A stretch of 54,139 nucleotides of DNA, taken from positions 1 to 54,139 of the forward strand of contig JAKOVF010000360.1 in assembly GCA_029782225.1 (NCBI GenBank). Direction: 5' to 3'. Positions within the stretch are counted from its first letter, which is position 1. Each line of letters opens with the position of its first letter. A program made the position numbers and the translations under genes. Positions 15,901 through 24,331 of the stretch are shown here, one piece after another. The notes below the pieces were generated by a model. It was not told the DNA's origin. It ran no database searches and saw only the letters and a list, made by a program, of their open reading frames with translations. Source of the DNA: Chloroflexota bacterium. Lineage in GTDB: Bacteria; Chloroflexota; Anaerolineae; Anaerolineales; Villigracilaceae.

Positions 15901-16302
15901 ATGAAAATGACATCCCTCCTGTTGGTGGAAGATCACCCGATCGTCGCAAAAACCCTCTCCCGCATTCTGGAGCAAAAGGGCAATCTGCACGTGGCAGCCG
16001 TCGCTTCAACCGCCGAGGAGGCGCTCACTAAAATACCAGCTGTAAACCCGGACCTCGCGCTGGTAGACGTTTCGCTTCCAAAAATGAGTGGGATTGAGCT
16101 GGCGGCCGTGCTCCACGAAAAATTCCCCGGTTTGCCGTGCCTGATCCTCACGGGTCATGTTTCCCAGCACTACGTCCAGCTTTCACTGGAAGCCGGCGCC
16201 CGTGGTTACGTGATCAAGGATAATGTGATGGGGATTTTGGAAGGGATTCAGCATGTGCTGAAAGGGGAAATCTACATCAGCGAAGAACTGCGCCGCGCAT
16301 GA
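15901..16302 (+). CDS. Single-domain response regulator (NarL-like receiver without HTH)
   Basis: A 133-residue receiver domain of the NarL/FixJ type, partner of the kinase 3 nt upstream. The acidic pocket ED at 10-11, the phosphoacceptor Asp56 in LALVDVSLPKMSG, the Thr in LILTGH and the Lys in GYVIKDN are all present. The frame stops right after GEIYISEELRRA, exactly where a LuxR-type helix-turn-helix normally begins. It therefore acts by protein contact, or is a regulator that lost its DNA-binding half. The following 80 bp show no recognisable remnant of the missing domain. Confidence 0.9.
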   Translation: MKMTSLLLVEDHPIVAKTLSRILEQKGNLHVAAVASTAEEALTKIPAVNPDLALVDVSLPKMSGIELAAVLHEKFPGLPCLILTGHVSQHYVQLSLEAGARGYVIKDNVMGILEGIQHVLKGEIYISEELRRA

Positions 16303-16382
16303 CTTCCCGCCTCGTTCCTGACCATTAGCCTGATTCCGTTAAGTCCGATTTGAGAACACCAAATAAGCTGCATGAAGTCTGC

Positions 16383-16676
16383 TCAGTCTGCCACAAACAA
16401 CCGTGCAAAACCGGGATACGCTTTTAGTGGAATGATCTCAAATCGAATCAACCCTGCCCGAACAAACGGCAGAGTTTTTAGCACATCTTCAGACTGATCC
16501 ACCGATTCACACTCCAGAATCAGGACCGCCTCATTTCGATCCGCGCGGAAATAGGATTCGCGGAACAAGCCGGTTTGCGTCAACTCCCACACTCTGCGCG
16601 CCTCATCCTTCGCGTATTGCTCGAACTGCTCAGCTTTCGCGCCGGGAACTTCATGTTCAAGGGCAAGGATTTTCAC
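16383..16676 (-). CDS. Small ferredoxin-like-fold protein (YCII/muconolactone-isomerase-like)
   Basis: A 97-residue protein with the beta-alpha-beta-beta-alpha-beta pattern of dimeric alpha/beta barrel proteins; the strands MKILALEHE and EAVLILECES and the C-terminal FEIIPLKAYPGFARLF are consistent with YciI or muconolactone isomerase-like proteins. It starts with GTG overlapping the crtI stop codon (GTGA), so it is translationally coupled to crtI and is the last gene of the carotenoid operon. Its function is not known; its place suggests a role linked to carotenoid or polar lipid metabolism, but that is only context. Confidence 0.65.
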   Translation of the reverse strand: MKILALEHEVPGAKAEQFEQYAKDEARRVWELTQTGLFRESYFRADRNEAVLILECESVDQSEDVLKTLPFVRAGLIRFEIIPLKAYPGFARLFVAD

Positions 16677-18151
16677 AACTCATCCATCATCCTCTCCGCC
16701 ACCAGTCGGCCGGAGACCATCGCCGTAGGCATCCCTGTACCGGGATGTGTGCTGGCTCCCACGAAATACAAATTGTTGTAGCGCGGATGCCGGTTGGACG
16801 GACGGAAGTAAGCCAGTTGAGTCAGGGTATGGGAAAGTCCGTGCGTGGAGCCTTTCACCAGGTTGTAGCGCTTGCGCCAGGAGAGAGGCGTGAAATTCAC
16901 TTCAAACTTGATGTGAGACTCGAGATCGTCGATGCCCACAGTCCGCAGGCGGCGGAAAACGTGCTCGCGCGCTTCGTCGCGCATCGCGGCCCAGTCCTGG
17001 TCGCCGTTTTCGCTTAGATGTCCGACCGGGACGATTCCGATCAACGTGTCCTGCCCCTGCGGCGCCATGGATTTGTCGAGACGTGCCGGGGCGTGGACAT
17101 AAAGACTGGGGTTGCCGGGCAGGCCAAGGTCCCGAATGATGCTCTTGAAGTTCTCGCGGTAGTCATCTGCCAGGAAGAGCGTATGAGGCGCAAGGCTCTC
17201 GTACACTTTGTCCAGACCCCAGAAGAAGCTGATGACCGAGCAGGAGTATTCCTTGCGAGACAGACTCTTGACCATGCCATCCTGCGGCAGTAATTTCTGA
17301 TAAACGTAAGGCAGGTCCGCATTGGCAACGACTGCGTCCGCGTCCAGCCGCTCCCCATTCTCGATAATGACCCCGCGCGTGTGAGACGAATTTACGTTGA
17401 TCTGCTCAACAGTTTTATCAAAGACGAATTCTACGCCGGCCTCGCGGGCCATATCTGCAAGGGTTTCGACGATAGTGTACATCCCGCCCTTCGGATACCA
17501 GACGCCGTGCGCCAGTTCCGTGTAAGGCATGAGCGAGAAGGTCGCCGGCGCATCGAACGGGCTCAACCCCATATAAACATCCTGGAACGTGAAAGCCGCT
17601 TTCAAACGCGGGTCATCAAAGTAAGCCGACATATTGCGGTAATGGTTCACCAGCGGCTTCAAGCGGAAGAGCATGGATGCATTTTCAAGGTTGAAGAAAT
17701 CCGTCGCCTTGCGGAAATCGCGGTTCACCAGCTTGTCCATGCCAAGCTGATAATGCACCCCGCCTTCCTGCAAATAACGCAGAAAACCCTGAAAACTTCC
17801 GGGCTGAATGGCTTCAAGCTGTTCCTGCATGGACTTCATGTCCGAAGTCAGTGCAAGCTGGCTGCCGTTATCAAAGACGAGATGATAGGTTGGATCCACG
17901 CGCTGCAGATCCAGTCTCTCACGCATGGTCGTTCCCAACGCGCGGAATTCCGCTTCATATAAGAGTGGCATGACCAGCAGAGTCGGGCCCGTATCAAAAT
18001 GATGACCGTCACGCCTAAAGCGGTCACAGCGCCCGCCAGGCCGCGAATTCTTTTCAACAACAGTCACATGCAATCCACGTTTGGCAAGGTGCGTCGCGGC
18101 GGTGATTCCACCTATGCCCGCGCCGATGACAATCACAGATTTCGTTTTCAT
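16673..18151 (-). CDS. crtI: Phytoene desaturase (CrtI-type carotenoid oxidoreductase)
   Basis: A 492-residue FAD enzyme that introduces double bonds into phytoene (or diapophytoene). The dinucleotide-binding N-terminus VIVIGAGIGGITAATHLA is followed by EKNSRPGGRCDRF; the C-terminus keeps the CrtI signature GASTHPGTGMPTAMVSG. The start is the ATG at 18151, with CAGGAG at correct spacing; an upstream in-frame ATG lies in a repeat and has none. It follows crtB after a palindromic repeat and overlaps the next gene by 4 nt. The number of desaturation steps and C30 versus C40 substrate cannot be read from sequence. Confidence 0.93.
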   Translation of the reverse strand: MKTKSVIVIGAGIGGITAATHLAKRGLHVTVVEKNSRPGGRCDRFRRDGHHFDTGPTLLVMPLLYEAEFRALGTTMRERLDLQRVDPTYHLVFDNGSQLALTSDMKSMQEQLEAIQPGSFQGFLRYLQEGGVHYQLGMDKLVNRDFRKATDFFNLENASMLFRLKPLVNHYRNMSAYFDDPRLKAAFTFQDVYMGLSPFDAPATFSLMPYTELAHGVWYPKGGMYTIVETLADMAREAGVEFVFDKTVEQINVNSSHTRGVIIENGERLDADAVVANADLPYVYQKLLPQDGMVKSLSRKEYSCSVISFFWGLDKVYESLAPHTLFLADDYRENFKSIIRDLGLPGNPSLYVHAPARLDKSMAPQGQDTLIGIVPVGHLSENGDQDWAAMRDEAREHVFRRLRTVGIDDLESHIKFEVNFTPLSWRKRYNLVKGSTHGLSHTLTQLAYFRPSNRHPRYNNLYFVGASTHPGTGMPTAMVSGRLVAERMMDEL

Positions 18152-18165
18152 AATCTCCTGAAACG

Positions 18166-18236
18166 CCCTCACCCTAACCCTCTCCCAACGGGAGAGGGGA
18201 CTCCCTTCCTCTTCGAGGACGGGTTGGGGATGAGGG
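18166..18236. repeat. REP-like palindrome (CCCTCACCC...GGGATGAGGG)
   Basis: CCCTCACCCTAACCC at the left is answered by GGGTTGGGGATGAGGG at the right; inside is CCTCTCCCAACGGGAGAGG. This is the widespread CCCTCACCCTAACCCTCTCCC dispersed repeat. It fills the crtB-crtI gap up to the crtB stop codon and could influence crtI expression or mRNA stability. Confidence 0.75.
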
Positions 18237-19136
18237 TTACGACAAACTGCCGGCCTGTTGAAAATTCATCATGGAGGAAAGTGTGAGCCAGCTCATCCGT
18301 AAGCCCGTGCCGAGACTTTTCCTCTCGCTGTATTCCGGCCGCAGGGAGTAGCCTTCCCGTGCGATCGTATCCAGCAGCCACTCAAAGCGGGCGGTGTAGG
18401 CGAAGCCCGCAAAACGGCAGCGCGGATTCTGGACTCGCATCAGATAATCTGTTCCTGCTTTGAAATAACTGTGCGCAAGCTCCACCCGGCTCCTTACCCA
18501 GGCCCGGTATGCCGGGTTTTTCACATCGCGTGGTGTCATGTGGTTCGCTTCGAGCACCTCGCGTGGAATGTTATAGTATCCAGCCCGTACATCATCGAAT
18601 GTATCCCTCAGCATGTGTGTAATATGCGCCGCCGATACGGCCAGATATCGGGTCTGATCGTGCGGCGAAAAACAACAGTGGCCAATAAAGTAGTGCATCG
18701 CCTCTGTGACAGCGCTTGCGAGCCAGTGAGTATACGCATTAAGTTCAGCCTGCGAGATCAGGCGTCCGCGTCGCCGGGCATCGAAATCCATCACCTGCAT
18801 CATGTTACGCAGGTAGGATCCCAGTCCGCTGTTCCTGTCGGGATCGCGCTGAATGAGGTCAACCAGCATTTGCTCTTCGACTGTCACATCTCGGAGCGGC
18901 ACTCCTCGATAGCATTTCTCAAGCAGAGACTTCTGCCGTTCAATGAAAACGCTTCGTCCGGCCCCGGTAGTTGATTCCGCGTCGAGGGTGTCGTCCACCC
19001 AGCGGAAATATCCATAGGCGCGATAAGCATCATCCACGCGATCACGGTCTGCGAGGAAGCGAATGGTGTAATAAGTCTGCGTGCTGGCTGCTTTTGTGAT
19101 GGAGGCTGCAAGGTTTGTTATCATGTGTTTCACCAT
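18237..19136 (-). CDS. crtB: Phytoene/squalene synthase family protein
   Basis: A 299-residue head-to-head prenyl synthase condensing two geranylgeranyl (or farnesyl) diphosphates, the first committed carotenoid step. Both aspartate-rich regions are recognisable: FRWVDDTLDAE near residue 44 and RDTFDDVRAGYYNIPRE near residue 178, with YCFSPHD-like surroundings. First gene of the crtB-crtI-small protein operon. ATG 19136 is given; ATG 19124, preceded by GGTGA, is an equally good start. Upstream 19137-19214 contains a CGCAGA-TTTT-TCTGCG hairpin on the gene strand but no copy of the promoter module used by the genes beyond 20.4 kb. Confidence 0.88.
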   Translation of the reverse strand: MVKHMITNLAASITKAASTQTYYTIRFLADRDRVDDAYRAYGYFRWVDDTLDAESTTGAGRSVFIERQKSLLEKCYRGVPLRDVTVEEQMLVDLIQRDPDRNSGLGSYLRNMMQVMDFDARRRGRLISQAELNAYTHWLASAVTEAMHYFIGHCCFSPHDQTRYLAVSAAHITHMLRDTFDDVRAGYYNIPREVLEANHMTPRDVKNPAYRAWVRSRVELAHSYFKAGTDYLMRVQNPRCRFAGFAYTARFEWLLDTIAREGYSLRPEYSERKSLGTGLRMSWLTLSSMMNFQQAGSLS

Positions 19137-19214
19137 AGAGTCTTACGCAGAAAAATCTGCGGGGTTTCCGTGATCTTCAAAATGGATAAATAAGGGGTGC
19201 TTTACATGTTTTGA

Positions 19215-20387
19215 TCACGGCGCCGACAGGAAGGCAAACGAACCGATGGTTGTCTGATACAGTTCCTCAACATCTGCCTGCGCCTCGGGGACGTCCACCG
19301 GCCAGTACATGAGGCGGTACATTTGTCCGTCATGCTGGACGAAGACAAGCCGCCAGCTCAATTGCACCGGCACAACATCCACCATGACCGCGGGTTCCCC
19401 ACCCACAACCAGGCGAGCGCGGGTCATGGTTTTTGGATCAGCCACGGTAAATCCGCGCAGGAACTCTTCCACCTGTTGATCAAGGCCCTGATTAGGATCG
19501 TAAGCCATGATTTCCACGGCAAATGTAGCGGACACTGGATCCGTGCTGCCAATAGCCGGTCCCATTACCGCAGGTAGATTGATCATGGGTTGAGTTCCAT
19601 ATGTGAAGCGTTTAGGGTAAGCAAAGCAATAGCCCGCATCGCTGTCAATATAAACATTCAAGTCAGTGACCTGACAGGTGAGAGGCAGGCTGCTGCTGGA
19701 AGCGGTGGGAGATGGATCTAGTGGGTTGAAGACTTCCGGCGTGGGAGTGGCAGAAGAGACGGCGGTCATTTCCATTGCTTCGGCGCGTTGCTTGATGCCC
19801 AACAACATGCCGCGTTCCATGATGAACGTTCCGGGATGAAGAATTGTCCAGAATCCTCCGACCATCATCGTGCGCGTGCGCAAGATCAGGCGGGACGTGC
19901 CATCCGTTTGCGGCACAATAACAAACTGGTAGAGGTCAACCCACTCCCCATTTTCCTGATGTCCCATCACGATGGCCTGGTTTGGATGGATCTGGGCCAC
20001 GCTGTAAGGTGGTGGGGCAGGTTCGCCGGGACACATATGGACCTCGTCGCCTACCTGCAAATTTTGCCATTCCGCGTGGATGCGATCCGCGTTGGTCATA
20101 CGGCAGCCGACCAAACCTTCGAGCCAGGTGTAGCTATACCAGCCTCCCTTTTTGGCATCGAGCTGGACGATCCAGGGATATATGGACTCTGCCGGGGCAT
20201 TAATGGTGACAGCGCGGTTGACGAAGCTGGCCGGTTCGGGGACCAACTCATCACCGGGATATGTCGCGGAAATTTCTTCATCGGTTGCGCCCCAACGGTC
20301 CATCCACGGCGTGAGCGCGATGAGAACGATCACAGCCAGGATAGCCAGTCCTGCGAGAATTCCAGTGACTTTCAGAAACTTTTTCAT
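19215..20387 (-). CDS. Membrane-anchored SRPBCC-domain protein with extra C-terminal domain
   Basis: A 390-residue protein with an N-terminal membrane segment (7-28), an SRPBCC/START-like domain (about 55-195, NRAVTINAPAESIYPWIVQL ... GWYSYTWLEGLVGCRM), a Ser/Thr/Pro-rich linker (205-235) and a separate C-terminal domain (240-390) with two cysteines near its start. SRPBCC domains bind hydrophobic ligands; the anchored form is common in Chloroflexota and actinobacteria but its ligand is unknown. The C-terminal domain resembles exported lipoprotein-type beta domains and I cannot name it. GGAGG precedes the ATG. It is the sole gene behind promoter module 1 and the last of the module-driven cluster. 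Confidence 0.75.
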   Translation of the reverse strand: MKKFLKVTGILAGLAILAVIVLIALTPWMDRWGATDEEISATYPGDELVPEPASFVNRAVTINAPAESIYPWIVQLDAKKGGWYSYTWLEGLVGCRMTNADRIHAEWQNLQVGDEVHMCPGEPAPPPYSVAQIHPNQAIVMGHQENGEWVDLYQFVIVPQTDGTSRLILRTRTMMVGGFWTILHPGTFIMERGMLLGIKQRAEAMEMTAVSSATPTPEVFNPLDPSPTASSSSLPLTCQVTDLNVYIDSDAGYCFAYPKRFTYGTQPMINLPAVMGPAIGSTDPVSATFAVEIMAYDPNQGLDQQVEEFLRGFTVADPKTMTRARLVVGGEPAVMVDVVPVQLSWRLVFVQHDGQMYRLMYWPVDVPEAQADVEELYQTTIGSFAFLSAP

Positions 20388-20411
20388 CTGAGCCTCCTAT
20401 CTTCCTGACCC

Positions 20412-20479
20412 ATGATAGCTTTTGGAATCAAAAAGCTCCCCCGGCTGAGGAGGAGTCTTTATCCTAGTCAGATGGACAG
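20412..20479 (-). promoter_or_regulatory. Promoter module 1 (68 bp)
   Basis: Plus-strand coordinates: dyad box CTAGTCAGATGGACAG (20464-20479); inverted repeat AAAAGCTCCCCC...GGAGGAGTCTTT (about 20430-20460); 16-bp spacer; -10 TATCAT on the gene strand (20412-20417). It drives the SRPBCC protein, whose ATG is 24 bp away. Box and arms deviate slightly from consensus. Confidence 0.7.
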
Positions 20480-20497
20480 GGTCTTTCTACCCTGGGG

Positions 20498-21250
20498 TCA
20501 GCGCTCAAAATAGACAATTTCCTTCGGGAGTGTGCCGCTACTTTTCCGGGCGCTTCGCAAATTCTTCTGAAACAGGGCAAAAGCCCCAAGGATGACAGCA
20601 TAACTGGCAGCGCTTGCAAGGGTGGCGGGGAGCAGTTTGAGCGCAAGCAGGATGGGTCCCAGGTTGATCAAGGCATGCAGTCCCACTGCCGTTAAATATC
20701 CCAAAAGCGATTTCCTGCCGCCACGAGACAAGCCCAAAACCGCCAGCGATGTCATGAGACCATGACCAAAGGTCACTATGAGCCGTTCTGAAGCAAAACC
20801 GGTGAACAAATACCAGGGGATTTTGCTATACGCTGGACTCTGAGCGAGCCCATATGCCAGGTAGGCTGCTTCTCCCAGACCAAATCCCATTCCCAGGGCG
20901 AGCCCGGCCCCCAGCGCCTGCAACTCATCCCGTAGGAACACCCGTGAGGCAGGTAAGGCCATGGGTAGGACCTTGATTGCTTCTTCGAATATTGGCGCAT
21001 TCATCCATATCAGAACGATGAACCAGAACGCCACATCCGGCCCAAGCTTCAACGGAATTCCCGCCGAGGCAGCCACAAAGGTGACCAGCGGGGTTTTGAC
21101 GAATCGATTGACAACCAGGCTGAGCGGCAGGCCTGCGAGGATCAACCAGAAGTAACGCCGGTCGGCTCGCGTCCATTGATTTAGAGCTGCGATACAGAGC
21201 AGCGTGGTGAAAGCGATGGTCAGGATCGCCATTACATAAATACCGGGCAT
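20498..21250 (-). CDS. PrsW/YhfC-like intramembrane protease homologue
   Basis: A 250-residue protein with about 7-8 membrane helices. It carries the glutamic intramembrane protease pattern: EExxK (Glu89-Glu90 ... Lys93), GFGLGE (Glu127), a His at 163 (FGHGLM) and HALIN (His192). PrsW-type proteases cleave anti-sigma factors in Bacillus; YhfC-type relatives are less known. Its start is 1 nt beyond the stop of the PH-domain gene, so it is translationally coupled to it. Last gene of a six-gene unit behind module 2. Substrate unknown. Confidence 0.7.
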   Translation of the reverse strand: MPGIYVMAILTIAFTTLLCIAALNQWTRADRRYFWLILAGLPLSLVVNRFVKTPLVTFVAASAGIPLKLGPDVAFWFIVLIWMNAPIFEEAIKVLPMALPASRVFLRDELQALGAGLALGMGFGLGEAAYLAYGLAQSPAYSKIPWYLFTGFASERLIVTFGHGLMTSLAVLGLSRGGRKSLLGYLTAVGLHALINLGPILLALKLLPATLASAASYAVILGAFALFQKNLRSARKSSGTLPKEIVYFER

Positions 21251-21251
21251 A

Positions 21252-21755
21252 TTACGGCCTCATCTGTTCCTGGAGTTCCATCACAAACCGCTGCTCATCG
21301 GCCGGGGTTAGACCATATTTTGCCGAGGCGGTTTCAATCAGGAGGATGCCCTGACTCGCGGCCGTGGCACACATCTTAACGGTTCCCACCTCCGGATAAG
21401 GCACATTGAAAATGGCCAGCCCGGGAAAGCGGAAACTGGAGACGAGGCCCAATCCCAGGTCGCGGCGGCGGATGCTCTTGATCTGTCCAATGTCAATTGT
21501 GTATCGAAGCAGAGGGCCATAGGTCAATATGAGGCGGGTACCCTCGATTTCATAGCGCATGGCCGGAAAGCAGACTGCTAAAAGCAGAAAGCCGAGACCC
21601 ATGACGAGCGTGAGCAGAATCGTGATTGTGAACGGACCCTTCGGGCCAAGTGTGAGAAGCAGGCCTGCGCCTGTCCCCAGGAGCACAAGAGCGATCCCAC
21701 CCACCCACATCCAGCCTGTAGAAGGGCGGGGCTTAAAAATCTTTTTTGAAGTCAT
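21252..21755 (-). CDS. Membrane protein with bacterial PH-like domain
   Basis: A 167-residue protein with two N-terminal membrane helices (about 14-62) followed by a cytoplasmic domain that begins RYEIEGTRLILTYGPLLRYTIDIGQIKSIRR, the typical start of a bacterial pleckstrin-homology-like (bPH) domain. Such proteins sit at the inner membrane and often accompany envelope stress functions; no precise role is known. It is followed by the intramembrane protease with a 1-nt gap. Confidence 0.65.
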   Translation of the reverse strand: MTSKKIFKPRPSTGWMWVGGIALVLLGTGAGLLLTLGPKGPFTITILLTLVMGLGFLLLAVCFPAMRYEIEGTRLILTYGPLLRYTIDIGQIKSIRRRDLGLGLVSSFRFPGLAIFNVPYPEVGTVKMCATAASQGILLIETASAKYGLTPADEQRFVMELQEQMRP

Positions 21756-21769
21756 TTGTGTTTCTCCAT

Positions 21770-21958
21770 CTATTTGCCTTGCTTTTTATCCTTTTCTTTC
21801 TCCATAACGTAAGCAGCGGCAAACCATCCGATCGCCGCGCCAACGAAGGCACCCAGACCAATGCCAGGGATGGGATTCCCGTTCCCTGCCCATAACATGC
21901 CAAAGAGCGCTCCGATCAGCATTCCGCCGAAAATGTAGTAGCCGAATTTTTTGTCCAT
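21770..21958 (-). CDS. Small two-helix membrane protein, glycine-rich
   Basis: A 62-residue protein (MDKKFGYYIFGG...) with two glycine-rich membrane helices (about 6-24 and 31-50) and a basic/acidic tail EKEKDKKQGK. The pattern G-hydrophobic-G resembles small glycine-zipper proteins. The ATG at 21958 has AAGGAG before it. The 92 bp upstream (21959-22050) contain no other feature that I can see. Function unknown; conserved position within the six-gene unit only. Confidence 0.65.
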   Translation of the reverse strand: MDKKFGYYIFGGMLIGALFGMLWAGNGNPIPGIGLGAFVGAAIGWFAAAYVMEKEKDKKQGK

Positions 21959-22050
21959 TTTGATTCTCCTTTCTGGAGCCAATGGTTTCAAATTTATTCA
22001 ATGGTCGTTCTTGCCCAAATAGTGGGAGCATTGCAAACGCCCCAATAGTC

Positions 22051-22449
22051 TCATCTTTGGCGGCGCGAGTACATCCAATCAGCGACGATGAGATAGATCA
22101 GCGTGAGTTCAAGAAGCACCTGGGGGATTTTTGTCATCAGCCCACCCGGAGAAAACATGACCGCTGGCCGATCTTTATACAGGTTGAAGAAAAACAGGAC
22201 CACGAGGGCGTTGACCAGAAGGCCGATTATCCATAACCAGCGGCGGCGAGGCAGAATCAGCAAGCCGCCAAGCAGATAACAGCCGGCGGCCACGTAAATG
22301 ATCACGCCGCCATCCTGGGCCACCTGCAAATCACCCACGCTCAGAAGGCCGAACGCGATCCATAGATATGCCGCGGCCGCCAAGACGGCCAACGCCACGC
22401 CCACCCACAGAATGTTTTGGCTGTATCTGGATTGAGCAAGTGTTTTCAT
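22051..22449 (-). CDS. Four-helix membrane protein of unknown function
   Basis: A 132-residue protein with four predicted membrane helices (about 12-38, 49-64, 69-90, 108-126) and short basic ends, so the termini are probably cytoplasmic. No family signature recognised. AGGAG precedes the start. It lies 12 nt after the eight-helix protein gene in the unit driven by module 2. Confidence 0.65.
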   Translation of the reverse strand: MKTLAQSRYSQNILWVGVALAVLAAAAYLWIAFGLLSVGDLQVAQDGGVIIYVAAGCYLLGGLLILPRRRWLWIIGLLVNALVVLFFFNLYKDRPAVMFSPGGLMTKIPQVLLELTLIYLIVADWMYSRRQR

Positions 22450-22461
22450 AGAGGACTCCTT

Positions 22462-23382
22462 TCACGCATTTGCACGGATGCGAGCACTCGCTTCCGCTCG
22501 TTGAGAGACCGGTTCTGAAATATGACGGAAGAGCGAGGCCGTATAGCCAAGCGAAACGAAGGTCAGGATCGCGAAAGACACGACCAACCCGATGAATTGT
22601 CCGATATTCATCAAGCCAGCGATCTCCTGCCCGATGCCCATCGCCAGCAGACCCAGGCCCAGGACGTCAATAAAGATCAGCATCGCAGAGGCCAGGACAT
22701 ATCCCAGCGGTTCGCGACGCAGAAACAGGATGCCCACCGCGACCATCAAAGGAGCAATCATTCCCATGTCCAGTACGAATGTAATCATGGTTGTGTAGCT
22801 CCCCAGTTCGGGCGGAACGCTGCCGGCCAGCAGAGCCGGCAAAATGCTGACGAAGAACCAGATGCCAAAGAGGGCCATCCCTGAGATGATCAGGAACATG
22901 GAAATTCCGCGGCGCGGCAAGCGCTCCGAAAAGAGCGACGGGTAGGTCTGCTGATCGAAGGATATGATCAGGCCCAATGTTCCCAGGAATGTGAGCATCG
23001 TAAGAATGATATAGACCATCAGCAGGTTGTTGTACGCCGCGCCAAGAGCCAACGAAACATAGCTGTAGAGCAGGAACATGAAGATGCCTGTCAGCATGAT
23101 CCGGCCTTTTATCGTGCCGCGTCGATAGAGCCAGAACGAGATGAGGAACAGGGGGATGCCGACGAGAAGCATGTAGCCATCACCGATCCTGTAACCCACA
23201 GCGATCAGGACGGTATCATTTTGGTACAGGCCTCTGCCGTAGATTTCGGCCACATCGCCATGCAGCGTTGTGAAAGTGAAAGGTCCGTTTCCGCCCTGTG
23301 CGAACAATCCAACGGCGGCTGCAATAACCACGAGAAGGGCAATGAGACAAACCAGAAAAGTGATTATGATCGAGTTTTTCAT
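22462..23382 (-). CDS. Eight-helix membrane protein of unknown function
   Basis: A 306-residue integral membrane protein with about eight helices; a periplasmic or external loop (30-60) follows the first. The start ATG 23382 is chosen because AAGGAGAG precedes it and because MKNSIII begins the first helix; a longer in-frame extension exists upstream but overlaps the preceding gene. No catalytic motif seen. Positioned between the anchored DUF6544-like gene (10 nt) and the four-helix protein gene (12 nt). Confidence 0.65.
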   Translation of the reverse strand: MKNSIIITFLVCLIALLVVIAAAVGLFAQGGNGPFTFTTLHGDVAEIYGRGLYQNDTVLIAVGYRIGDGYMLLVGIPLFLISFWLYRRGTIKGRIMLTGIFMFLLYSYVSLALGAAYNNLLMVYIILTMLTFLGTLGLIISFDQQTYPSLFSERLPRRGISMFLIISGMALFGIWFFVSILPALLAGSVPPELGSYTTMITFVLDMGMIAPLMVAVGILFLRREPLGYVLASAMLIFIDVLGLGLLAMGIGQEIAGLMNIGQFIGLVVSFAILTFVSLGYTASLFRHISEPVSQRAEASARIRANA

Positions 23383-23392
23383 GCCACTCTCC

Positions 23393-24208
23393 TTATTTGC
23401 CTCTCTGACGAATGTATTCACTCACGTCCACGTTGTAATGGACCTCTTCCAGCGTGAAGACTGCCCAGGGCTTTCCCTGATCAAGCCAGGTGGCGGAACC
23501 GACCGCACTGAGTCTGGTCCCTTCCAGGTTCCTTCCCGTTTCGCTTTTGGTGATCCAGAGAATTTTCTTCGCTTTCTCACCGGCATCGCGAAAACGCATT
23601 GCCTCCATCGTATCAATCAGACCCGTTTCAGGGTTGAAACGGACCACGAAGTTTTCCTCCTGATCTTCGAATGGGACAAACAGCAAGGCCGTCTTTTCAT
23701 CCACAGATTCCCAGCGGACTCGTTTATCGGTTAACCAGATGGAGGGAAACCAGCTCGCCTCCGCCCATATTGCAAGATTCGCGCCCTGATTGGTACTGGC
23801 GTCATTGTATATATTTCCCATCGGGCTCTCGAAGAAGCTCGCGCCCTCCACATAGCCTTCGTTGACCTTCATGAACGGCATTCCAAACCAGGTCGCTTCG
23901 ATATAGTGACGATAGTCCTTGCCCGCGTTATGGACAAAGATGAAGCGCGCCGGGAGCTTGACTCCAAATGGGCTGATCTCTGCGCGCCCTTTGATCACGA
24001 CCGTTTCGATGACGGGAATTTCATCGCCATACACCGTGCGATAGAAATGCTCAACAGGTGCCGGCAAACCTGAAGGTAAGGGCAAAGTTTTGAGAGCCGG
24101 CGTCTGTTCAGGAAAGGGCGCAAAAGGCGCAGGCTTGACCTGCAATCCGAGCCAACCCAGAAAGAGTATGACAATAAGCACACAAGCGATAATAAGAATG
24201 ACCTTCAT
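23393..24208 (-). CDS. Membrane-anchored conserved protein (DUF6544-like)
   Basis: A 271-residue protein with one N-terminal membrane anchor (2-23) and an exported beta-rich domain. Features such as LPAPVEHFYRTVYGDEIPV, GMPFMKVNEGYVEGA, the WFPSIWL stretch and the C-terminal LEEVHYNVDVSEYI fit the DUF6544 group as I remember it. No enzymatic function is known. It is first in a six-gene unit, 30 bp downstream of the -10 of module 2, with GGAGG before its ATG. Confidence 0.6.
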   Translation of the reverse strand: MKVILIIACVLIVILFLGWLGLQVKPAPFAPFPEQTPALKTLPLPSGLPAPVEHFYRTVYGDEIPVIETVVIKGRAEISPFGVKLPARFIFVHNAGKDYRHYIEATWFGMPFMKVNEGYVEGASFFESPMGNIYNDASTNQGANLAIWAEASWFPSIWLTDKRVRWESVDEKTALLFVPFEDQEENFVVRFNPETGLIDTMEAMRFRDAGEKAKKILWITKSETGRNLEGTRLSAVGSATWLDQGKPWAVFTLEEVHYNVDVSEYIRQRGK

Positions 24209-24238
24209 GGAAGCCTCCGAAATTCCTGGCTTGATACC

Positions 24239-24306
24239 AGTCTAGCCGCAGACAAAAAAAGACTCCCCTGCTAAAGGGAGAGTCTTTGTACTGGTCAAGT
24301 GGACAG
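24239..24306 (-). promoter_or_regulatory. Promoter module 2 (68 bp)
   Basis: Consensus dyad box CTGGTCAAGTGGACAG (24291-24306, plus strand), hairpin AAAGACTCCCC...GGGAGAGTCTTT (about 24258-24287) with a T7 tract on the gene strand, 16-bp spacer, -10 TAGACT (24239-24244). It precedes a six-gene unit starting at 24208. Confidence 0.75.
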
Positions 24307-24331
24307 GTGTTGGATGAAGACCACACTCAAC

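Noticed and set aside
24291..24306. TTGACC inside the dyad box as a classical -35 hexamer
   Set aside because: 17 bp downstream there is no -10-like hexamer in most copies; the position falls inside the inverted repeat. The TAnnnT near the start codon fits much better.
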